This document shows positions 14,099-20,598 of a stretch of DNA of 20,919 nucleotides, piece after piece (within the stretch, counting starts at the first letter, position 1; each line of letters opens with the position of its first letter). The notes under the pieces were generated by a model, which ran no database searches, was not told the origin of the DNA, and worked only from the letters and a program-made list of their open reading frames with translations. The translations under genes were made by a program, and so were the position numbers. Origin of the DNA: JBAWAP01 sp049589355 (lineage in GTDB: Bacteria > Chloroflexota > Anaerolineae > VGOG01); assembly GCA_049589355.1 (NCBI GenBank), contig JBAWAP010000014.1:1-20919 (forward strand), read 5' to 3'.

Positions 14099-15928
14099 AT
14101 GGAAAGCAATGCAAATATGAACGACGTGGAGAACCTCATAACCTTCGGCCAAATGGCGCTTGAACAGGGTTGGTATAGCAAAGCGTATGAATACTTTGAG
14201 CAAGCGCTGGCTTTGGATGTTTCCAACCGAGAGGCCATGAAGGGGCTGGCACGGGTTAATGAGATACTGAGCCGAAAGGTGGCTGCGGCAGTCAAGCCGA
14301 TACAGTACGAGTCAGTCCAACCACCGCCCAAGGTTGCTGCAGCAAACAGGGCGATGTATGGTCTAGCTGCCATTGTCGTGCTGGCAGTCGTAGCAATCCT
14401 GGCATGGCTAGTGTATACCATGCTCATTGAGCCACGTAGGGAAGTAGCGGTAGCGGCGACAGCGGCAGCCACACACACAGAAACCCCGAAGCCCACACCA
14501 ACGCTCAAACCCTTGCCTACACCCACACAGAAAGAGTCTACGCCAACGCCTGTGGTGCTGGCGGAAACAATTTTCGGAGAAGCTGTCCAAAGGCAAATCT
14601 ATTCTGACTACGTGGAGGCACGGAGGAGCAATGTCGGGGACAAAGATGTTTACGAAGAGATAGCACAACAATGGGGAACCACGGTGGATGTTGTTAAGGC
14701 TATTGCCGTAGAGGGCTTCAAGAAGAACTGGGGGACACTGCCGCCTGTGCCTCCCACGCCCACGCCTGAAATGTCCTATGAGGAGGCCCACTATCTAATG
14801 GCGGTGACGGACATCAAGGATTGCTTCCTCAAGGCCGTAGATTTGGTGTGGGTGGACGCGGCGAATGCTGAGGTCTCGGCCAATCTGTGCTTAGACCAGG
14901 CGCAGGGCCTTAGCCCGCCTCCACGTCTTGCCGACATTCATAGTGAACTGCTTGACTGTAGTTGGTATTTCTACGGAGCGACTATTCATTACATCGTGGC
15001 GGGAGAGACGAGTAGTAGCATGGACAAGCTTGCGGCGCTAGAGTATGGTAACCAGCAATTGGAGCTGGCAAGGGACTGCATGGGGCGGGTGTACGACGCA
15101 GGAAACAAGCTATATGGATACGTAGAAGCGACCCCTACGCCTATCCCACTGGCACCGACGGCCACCCTCCAGTCGCCGACAGCGACCCTGGTCCCGTCAA
15201 CTCCGCCCCCCAAGGTAGAGGTGCCCATGATCGCTATCCCTGCCGGCCAGTTCATCATGGGCAGCGACCATGGGGTCGAGCGGCCACCTCACCTTGTCTT
15301 CGTCGGAGCTTTTGAGATTGATAAGTTCGAGGTTACCAATGAGCAGTTCGAGAGGTTTGTCTGGGAGACGGGCTACGTGACCGACGCGGAGAGGGCAGGT
15401 GATACGTCTTGGCGGTACTATGCTGAGAAGCAGAAGGGCTGCAAGGGCGAGGGCCAGTATCCTGTGGTGAAGGTAAGCTGGAACGATGCCAAGGCCTTCT
15501 GTGAGTGGGCGGGGAAGAGGTTGCCCACCGAGGCCGAGTGGGAGAAAGCAGCCCGGGGCACCGATGCGCGCACCTATCCCTGGGGCAATCAGTGGGAAGA
15601 CAAGGGGGGGAACCAGTGTGGGGGTGGAGAGATGGGCACCATCTCGTGCTGCGGCCGCACCTGCCCTGGAGGGAGCTTCCCTTCCAAGGCCAGTCCCTAT
15701 TGCGTGATGGACATGGCTGGCAATGTGGCTGAGTGGACGAGCGACTGGTTCCAGCCATATCCAGGGTATCCGGGCGGCGATCCCGAGGCCCAGTACTTTG
15801 GCGAGAAATACCGGGTGTTGCGGGGAGGTGGTTGGTTCAGCGGCAAGGAACAGATGCGGACCACCGCACGGAGTGCCAGCTCCGTGACCGCGGCCAGCGA
15901 CGACATCGGCTTCCGTTGTGCACGCTAG
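14099..15928 (+). CDS. TPR-membrane protein with extracytoplasmic FGE/SUMF1-like domain
   Basis: This 609-residue protein has an N-terminal TPR unit (about 8-58, FGQMALEQGWYSKAYEYFEQ), one membrane helix (about 86-110) and a Thr/Pro linker. An unrecognised helical region follows (about 153-345), and the C-terminal formylglycine-generating-enzyme-like domain covers about 376-608. FGE landmarks are present: MIAIPAGQFIMGSD, FEIDKFEVTNEQFERFV, PVVKVSWNDAKAFCEWAGKR, LPTEAEWEKAARG, MAGNVAEWTSDWF, RVLRGGGWF and GFRCAR. The two cysteines that bind copper in true FGE, just after the GG-W motif, are absent (GGGWFSGKEQMRTTAR), so sulfatase-type activation is unlikely. The topology puts the TPR in the cytoplasm and FGE outside. 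The 5' coding sequence is closely related to that of the PLD gene downstream. Confidence 0.85.
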   Translation: MESNANMNDVENLITFGQMALEQGWYSKAYEYFEQALALDVSNREAMKGLARVNEILSRKVAAAVKPIQYESVQPPPKVAAANRAMYGLAAIVVLAVVAILAWLVYTMLIEPRREVAVAATAAATHTETPKPTPTLKPLPTPTQKESTPTPVVLAETIFGEAVQRQIYSDYVEARRSNVGDKDVYEEIAQQWGTTVDVVKAIAVEGFKKNWGTLPPVPPTPTPEMSYEEAHYLMAVTDIKDCFLKAVDLVWVDAANAEVSANLCLDQAQGLSPPPRLADIHSELLDCSWYFYGATIHYIVAGETSSSMDKLAALEYGNQQLELARDCMGRVYDAGNKLYGYVEATPTPIPLAPTATLQSPTATLVPSTPPPKVEVPMIAIPAGQFIMGSDHGVERPPHLVFVGAFEIDKFEVTNEQFERFVWETGYVTDAERAGDTSWRYYAEKQKGCKGEGQYPVVKVSWNDAKAFCEWAGKRLPTEAEWEKAARGTDARTYPWGNQWEDKGGNQCGGGEMGTISCCGRTCPGGSFPSKASPYCVMDMAGNVAEWTSDWFQPYPGYPGGDPEAQYFGEKYRVLRGGGWFSGKEQMRTTARSASSVTAASDDIGFRCAR

Positions 15929-15960
15929 CTTATCGGATTGTGGCAGAGGCAAGGTATTGA

Positions 15961-16020
15961 CTGGCCCTGGCTGGCGCGGGCGGGCTGGCGGTGTTGTGGT
16001 GGAGAGTGAAAAGAGGGTGA
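15961..16020 (+). other. Remnant of the recurring membrane-helix segment
   Basis: This stretch between two genes reads LALAGAGGLAVLWWRVKRG and a stop, with no start codon. It matches the ends of the integrase fragment (13303-13356) and of the zinc-ribbon gene (about 13880-13930), the stretch at 14059-14090, and the small ORF at 17964-18092. It also supplies the ribosome site for the next gene. Confidence 0.55.
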
Positions 16021-16021
16021 G

Positions 16022-17938
16022 ATGTCTTCAGACGACGTGGACAAGCTCATATCCTTCGGCCAGATGGCGCTTGAGCAGGGCTGGTATGACAAAGCACGCG
16101 AATACTTTGAGCAGGCGCTTGACTTAGACCCTTCCAACCGAGAAGCCATGAAGGGGCTTGTGCGGGTTAATGAGATACTAAGCCGTAAGGCGGATGCGGC
16201 TACTGAGCCGATAGAAGAACCAGCACGAAGAGTTGAGCAGAAACGGCGTATTCCAGAAAAGAAACGAGAAGGGCAAGGGCGATCACTGACGCAATGGTTC
16301 AAGAGACTGTCGAGACGTAGCAGAATAGCCGTCCTGGCGGGCGTACCGCTTTTGTTCTTATACCTTTGCGCTAGACTTACCGACATAGCCAGCCCCACGC
16401 CAGAGTGTCGAGAAGACGAGCCAACTTACAAGCAGGTTGTTGCAAGCGATGAATCTGCGAAGGTTGTTCTCTACCTCAATTCACCCGTGGGCAAGCAGGC
16501 TCCATTGGAGACCAGCGATAGTCCGATAGCCCAGGGTTTGATTGAGTTAATCGCTTCAGCTGAGAAGACTATTGACCTTGCAATCTATGGGTTGAGAAAC
16601 CAGCCTATGATTTTTGAAGCACTCAAGGAAGCAAGTTCACGGGGGGTGGTTGTTCGGATCGTGATCGACAAAGACCTCTATGGGGTATCCTACTACTCGG
16701 ATACCCATTTGCTATAGGAGCACTTCGAGCAAGTTGTTTCAGACCATCGGGTCGATCTGGAAACGGCTCAGATGCCTGTGGAGGGCGCACCTGAGCCCTT
16801 CTGGCCCCCTCCAAAAGGCTTCCTTGGGCCCCCCCAGTGCGTTGGCTACTCGCTTACTGACGGCACCGCCATAATTGCCGTTCATGCTTCGAGAGAACCA
16901 TTAGAATTCCAGGGCGACATCATGCACAATAAGTTTGCCATTGTTGATGGTCGAGCGGTCTGGACCGGTTCGTGCAACCTAAGCGATGCAGGGACTGGGG
17001 GATACAATGCAAATGCCGCGGTGATCGTGCATTCCGATGCTGTAGCATCCTGGTATTCCGAAGAGTTTGAGCGAATGTTTGTCAGTGAACTCTTTCACCG
17101 TAGGAAGGTCGGAAAGGTTCCGCAGTCGGTCCGGACTCTTAATATGGCCGATGGAGAATCACTCGAAGTCGCATTCTCGCCCCAGGACTCCGTCTATTGG
17201 AATCTCATCCGGCCAATGCTCCGCTCATCCAAGAAAAGCATTGACATTGGCGTTTTTTTCCTTACTCACAAACTCATTACCGCTGATTTGATCGACGCAC
17301 ACCAAAGGGGAGTCAAGGTCAGAGTAATCATTGATGCAACAGCCGCGAAGGACGATTACACCAAACACGAAATCCTGCGTGTCGCAGGGATTCCGGTAAA
17401 GGTGGAGAACTGGGGTGGAAAGATGCACATGAAATGCGCGCTTATTGATGGACGCACATTAATAACAGGCTCGATGAATTGGACATCCGCCGGAGAGTAC
17501 AACAACGACGAAAACACCATAGTCATCAACAGCGAACGCATCGGCCGACAGTTCGCTTCGCTCTACGAGGGCATGTGGCACAGCATTCCGGACAGGTGGC
17601 TTACAGACCGGCCCGACCCTGAATCGTTTGATTCGCCGGCATCGGTAGCCGATGGCATAGACAACGACTTTGACAACCTGGTCGATTCAGCAGACCCTGG
17701 GTGCGGCAAGAACTCACCACCACTATTGGAGCTACCTCCGCTTCGCGTCGTGCCGCTCACAGATGGCTATGATTTGATCAAGGGCGATATCAGCAAGGAT
17801 GGACAACGTATATATTACCTTCCGACCGATCCTTACTACCGAAATGTCAAGATTACCGAGGCCAGTGGAGAGAGATGGTTTCCCTCGGTCTGGGAAGCGC
17901 AGGAAGCCTGCTGGACGCACGCACGGAATCAAGAGTAG
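16022..17938 (+). pseudogene. TPR-membrane protein with phospholipase D-type nuclease domain and sunset-like tail, interrupted by one in-frame TAG
   Basis: Two open pieces (16022-16717 and 16718-17938) lie in the same frame and are separated by one TAG at 16715-16717, so the original gene had about 638 codons. The order is TPR (about 3-56), a basic stretch, a membrane helix (about 102-123) and a PLD fold. Both HKD motifs are present: HNKFAIVD (His302, Lys304, Asp309) followed by GSCNLSDAG, and HMKCALID (His469, Lys471, Asp476) followed by GSMNWTSAG. A DGIDNDFDNLVDSADPGC motif, like calcium-binding MopE-type motifs, comes next. The end (about 578-628; IKGDISKDGQRIYYLP, then GERWF) resembles the sunset domain attached to some secreted nucleases. 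It would be an extracytoplasmic nuclease or phosphodiesterase. The stop may be a mutation, a sequencing error or a readthrough site. A restart at ATG 16772 would lack the anchor and half of the first PLD repeat. Confidence 0.8.
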
Positions 17939-17963
17939 CAGCAAGTCCGTGCTAGCCACTGTC

Positions 17964-18092
17964 ATGCACAAGGCTAGGAAATTTGAGTTGTTGAACGAGC
18001 AAGCTTTGGCCCTGGGCTACTACGCCCTGGCCCTGACTGGCGTGGGTGCGCTGCTCTGGTACAGGCTTGCGCATTTTGAGCCAACGTGGTAG
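17964..18092 (+). CDS. Small ORF with one membrane helix, possibly a gene relic
   Basis: The 42-codon frame MHKARKFELLNEQALALGYY continues into ALALTGVGALLWYRLA, one clear membrane helix, and ends FEPTW. There is no strong ribosome site. It is the longest copy of the segment whose pieces recur at other junctions of the cluster. A 40-base stretch at 17951-17990 matches 19323-19362 at about 30 of 40 positions. It may be a short membrane protein or the tail of a lost gene; the frame stays open upstream within the PLD gene. Confidence 0.35.
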   Translation: MHKARKFELLNEQALALGYYALALTGVGALLWYRLAHFEPTW

Positions 18093-18121
18093 AATGAACT
18101 CAAAGCGAACATAAAGCAAAA

Positions 18122-18235
18122 CCCCCGACTGGTTTGATTGCAACCATCGGGGAACGGCCAAGCTGTGGCGACAGCCTGGCAAGGGTAGTATAGCACGGAA
18201 GCCCATCTGTCGCCAAGTTGGCAGGCGGGCTTTTT
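18122..18235 (+). ncRNA. Structured RNA / attenuator candidate, copy 2, in the TIR gene leader
   Basis: Hairpin 1: CCCCGA (18123-18128), a bulged C, TGGTT, a 7-base loop, then AACCA and TCGGGG (to 18152). The sequence differs from copy 1, but the bulge position and loop size are the same. Hairpin 2: GCCA and GCTG with CAGC and TGGC (18157-18180). Hairpin 3: GCCCATCTG (18201-18209) with CAGGCGGGC (18222-18230), one A/C mismatch, then five T's. GGCGACAG (18167-18174) pairs perfectly with CTGTCGCC (18207-18214), an antiterminator option. It ends 20 bases before the TIR start codon, so transcripts from upstream would meet this terminator before the gene. Confidence 0.55.
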
Positions 18236-18254
18236 GTGTTGGGAGGTGGAGAGA

Positions 18255-19229
18255 GTGCAAACAGTAGAAAATGATGAATGGCGGGGTTATACACTCGTAG
18301 CTGGGCGTGGCGTAGACGAGTTTGTGATAATCCTGCAACGTTATGCCAAAGACAAAGGAGTCGATGTGGTGCCCGGGGAAGCTTCCAGGCCTGATGAACG
18401 GAGAATAGTAAACTTGCTGTGGCCCGCTCAAGGTTCCGCTGGCTATTGGCCCCTTTGTCGTGTTAATGTGATCCCATGGGAATCCAGTCGCAAATCCATG
18501 GTTGAAGTAGACCCAGCCACGTTTGCGAGGCGGCCCAAGGGACAGCAAATAGCAAAGGAATTATGGCTAGGGTTTCCTAAGTATCTAGAGGATTTGAAAA
18601 TTGAAGTCAACATGGCTGAGTTAACAGGAGCTAGCCTGGACTACCTGGGGACGACGGAGCAGGCTGAGCCGCAGGCGGACAGTGGCGCGGTGGGTGAGGA
18701 AGCGACGGCTGCCGAGGACGCGGGGGGCAAGGAGCGCGGGGCGATGGACAGATTTGCTTCTGAAATGGGGCAAATATGTGGTGATAAGACTATACAAGTT
18801 TTTATCAGCCATGCCACCAAAGATGCACAGCTTGCCCATCGCTTGGCTGACGATTTGCAGCGGCTAGGTGTACAAATCTGGATCACGCCGGAAAGTATCC
18901 GTCCTGGCGAGGGTTGGGTGGAAGCCATTGAGCGTGGATTGGCGGAGAGCAGCCACATGGTGGTCGTGCTGACGCCGGCGGCGTTGGAGTCAGAATGGGT
19001 GAGAAAGGAGACAGACGTCGCCATCGCCCAGGAACGCAAAGGCCTTATCCAGGTGATTCCGCTGGATGTGGAACCGTGCGAAGTGCCGCTCCTGTTGGGT
19101 AGTTACCAGATGGCCTCCTTCCGCCGCAACTACGATGCCGGCCTCAGCCAACTTGTTGACATCCTGGGCGTGCGCGTAACGCCACCTGAGCCGGTGCGTC
19201 CGCCTCGCCAAGTACCCCACCAACAATGA
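18255..19229 (+). CDS. TIR-domain protein with unrecognised N-terminal domain
   Basis: This 324-residue cytoplasmic protein has a C-terminal TIR domain at about 178-305 (TIQVFISHATKDAQLAHRLA, then IWITPESIRPGEGWVEAI, VVVLTPAALESEWVRKE). Glu252 in WVRKE is in the position of the catalytic glutamate of NAD-cleaving TIR enzymes, so NADase or signal-making activity is plausible. The N-terminal 115 residues (EWRGYTLVAGRGVDEFVIIL, then LWPAQGSAGYWPLCRVN, LWLGFPKYLEDL) form a compact alpha/beta region that I do not recognise, probably the sensor. A charged linker joins them. The start is GTG at 18255 with GGAGG eight bases upstream; the TTG at 18234 would lie within the terminator T-run of the RNA element. 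TIR proteins of this layout often act in abortive phage defence. Confidence 0.85.
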   Translation: MQTVENDEWRGYTLVAGRGVDEFVIILQRYAKDKGVDVVPGEASRPDERRIVNLLWPAQGSAGYWPLCRVNVIPWESSRKSMVEVDPATFARRPKGQQIAKELWLGFPKYLEDLKIEVNMAELTGASLDYLGTTEQAEPQADSGAVGEEATAAEDAGGKERGAMDRFASEMGQICGDKTIQVFISHATKDAQLAHRLADDLQRLGVQIWITPESIRPGEGWVEAIERGLAESSHMVVVLTPAALESEWVRKETDVAIAQERKGLIQVIPLDVEPCEVPLLLGSYQMASFRRNYDAGLSQLVDILGVRVTPPEPVRPPRQVPHQQ

Positions 19230-19364
19230 AAAGCACGACCAACACCTTCCCCCCGAACTCCAACCCTTTGCCTCCCTCCTCGACGCCCAACCTCCCGAAG
19301 TCCAAGAGGCTCCACAGTCCCCGCCAGCCACCGCCATGCACGAGGCTGGCAAGCGTGAACTGCA
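19200..19364 (+). pseudogene. Coding-like relic after the TIR gene
   Basis: In another frame from the TIR stop the sequence reads PPELQPFASLLDAQPPEVQE, then ATAMHEAGKREL, a protein-like string without a start codon. Its MHEAGKREL matches MHKARKFEL of the small ORF at 17964, at both DNA and protein level. It looks like the truncated end of a lost gene of the same recurring type. Confidence 0.3.
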
Positions 19365-19375
19365 CGGTGGCTTTT
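19327..19375 (+). terminator. Terminator after the TIR gene
   Basis: GCCACCG (19327-19333) and CGGTGGC (19365-19371) form a 7-bp stem with a long loop, followed by TTTTGTTGTT. The loop and 3' arm share GCGTGAACTGCAC and GGTGGCTTTT with the terminator at 20524-20559. Confidence 0.5.
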
Positions 19376-19379
19376 GTTG

Positions 19380-19408
19380 TTGCCAAAGGAGGCGAAACAT
19401 GATATACT
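19380..19408 (+). promoter_or_regulatory. Sigma-70-type promoter of the DUF6922-like/AbiEii pair
   Basis: TTGCCA (19380-19385) and TATACT (19403-19408) are separated by 17 bases. Transcription would start near 19415, giving a leader of about 50 nt before the start at 19464. Confidence 0.55.
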
Positions 19409-19463
19409 ATGTTCAGTTCAGAACCAAAAGGATGGCCCTGGCTCTCCTGAGGAGAAGAATGCC

Positions 19464-19772
19464 ATGACGATTTCAGAGACAAGAAAGCGACCGTATTTCA
19501 TCTGGAACGCTGACCTGAGTGAAGATGACGTGCGACAGATTCTGGCCAATGGCAGCAATTATTCCCGCGTCCAGATGATGAGCACTATTCTGCACTACGC
19601 ACGATTCCAGGACATCTGGGCTTATCTCGGTGTGCGTGATGTTCAAGAGCGGTTCTGGCAAATCCCGTGGCGAAATGCGGAATTGCGCGACTACTGGAGA
19701 TGGGCCTTAACTCTATGGGGGTATCCACCAGATGAATGTGCTGACCCCATTGCAGCGCGATTTTCTGGATAG
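19464..19772 (+). CDS. DUF6922-like antitoxin partner of the AbiEii protein
   Basis: This 102-residue protein matches the short proteins usually encoded just before AbiEii-type nucleotidyltransferases. It has an N-terminal aromatic strand YFIWNADLSEDDVRQILANG, then QMMSTILHYARFQDIWAYLG, then an ELRDYWRWALTLWGYPPDE segment in the place of the family's conserved C-terminal block. The start is ATG at 19464 with GAGGAG about ten bases upstream. It overlaps the next gene by 41 bases, as expected for a toxin-antitoxin operon. The antitoxin role is inferred from context. Confidence 0.65.
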   Translation: MTISETRKRPYFIWNADLSEDDVRQILANGSNYSRVQMMSTILHYARFQDIWAYLGVRDVQERFWQIPWRNAELRDYWRWALTLWGYPPDECADPIAARFSG

Positions 19773-20442
19773 CTTCTTCACTCAGCCAGCCTCGGCTCCA
19801 TTCGCATTGACTGGCGGAACGGCCCTGGCAGCGTTTCACCTGCACCATCGAGTAAGCGAAGACCTTGACCTGTTCGCTGTTGCCCCGTTACACGACGAGG
19901 AACTGCAATACTGCGAGGTGCTGGATTTCGGCTTGCGGGCGGCATTGACGGCGGGATTGAGCATCGGAGCAACAGGTGAACATAGGAGGCCAACCACCTT
20001 GTTCCACCAGGTTTTCCTGTCACGCGGTAACGAGCCTCGGCTGAAGGTTGATTTGGTGCGCGACCCTGGCCCGCTCTTCGGTGAAGTGCAGAGTTTTGAT
20101 GGCGTGCGGGTGAGCTCGATACTTGATATCGCTATCGGCAAGGTGGTGGCTACGCTGGGGCGGGTCGCAGCCCGAGATTACGTGGATCTGTACTTCCTGC
20201 TTCATTCAGGCTTTGAGTTTGAGCAGTTGTTGGAACTGGCCAAGCAAAAAGACCTGGGATTAGAGAAATTCTACCTGGGCCAGGCAATGAAGGCTGTAGA
20301 GAAAGTGTCGCCCATAGATATGCCCAAAATGCTCAAGCCTCTTGATCTGGATGACATGAAACGGTTTTTTGCGACACTGGCTGAGAACCTGGTACGACGG
20401 ATCAATCCTGAACGGCAACCGTCAAACCGGGCGTATGAATAG
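19732..20442 (+). CDS. AbiEii/AbiGii-family nucleotidyltransferase toxin
   Basis: This 236-residue protein belongs to the DNA polymerase beta-like nucleotidyltransferase fold used by AbiEii/MenT-type toxins, which stop growth by modifying tRNA or other targets with nucleotides. The core motif FALTGGTALAAFHLHHR followed by SEDLDLF gives the glycine pair (28-29) and Asp44/Asp46. A third acidic strand appears as LKVDLVRD. The later motif ILDIAIGKVVATLGRVAARD then YVDLYFLL is a family signature. Length and motifs are normal. The start ATG at 19732 lies within the end of the antitoxin-like gene, implying coupled translation. A bidirectional-looking terminator follows. Phage defence or genetic stabilisation is the likely role. 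Confidence 0.9.
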   Translation: MNVLTPLQRDFLDSFFTQPASAPFALTGGTALAAFHLHHRVSEDLDLFAVAPLHDEELQYCEVLDFGLRAALTAGLSIGATGEHRRPTTLFHQVFLSRGNEPRLKVDLVRDPGPLFGEVQSFDGVRVSSILDIAIGKVVATLGRVAARDYVDLYFLLHSGFEFEQLLELAKQKDLGLEKFYLGQAMKAVEKVSPIDMPKMLKPLDLDDMKRFFATLAENLVRRINPERQPSNRAYE

Positions 20443-20523
20443 AAACGGGATCGCAGTGCCACAGCGATACGACTGACTTTGACATACCTGAATTCGTCGG
20501 TTGATCTCTGACTTATGGAATGG

Positions 20524-20559
20524 AAAAGCCACCTGCGTGAACTGCACAGGTGGCTTTTT
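20524..20559 (+). terminator. Strong terminator between convergent genes
   Basis: AAAAGCCACCTG (20524-20535) and CAGGTGGCTTTT (20547-20558) form a perfect 12-bp stem with an 11-base loop and a T-run. The A-run on the other side makes it usable on both strands, fitting its place between the AbiEii gene and the opposing DUF35 gene. Confidence 0.85.
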
Positions 20560-20598
20560 GGGTATGTTTTTTGTCCCTGCTAGAGCGGAATGCGGAAT

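Noticed and set aside
14099..15928. Functional sulfatase-activating enzyme
   Set aside because: The catalytic cysteine pair is missing and no sulfatase gene is in the window.
15197..15952. Minus-strand open frame of 251 codons
   Set aside because: It is antisense to the FGE-like domain; the sense strand carries the clear family motifs.
12797..18235. The two RNA copies as attachment sites of one integrated element
   Set aside because: They are direct repeats, but no intact integrase lies between them, and their internal covariation argues for an RNA role instead of att sites; the idea is not excluded.
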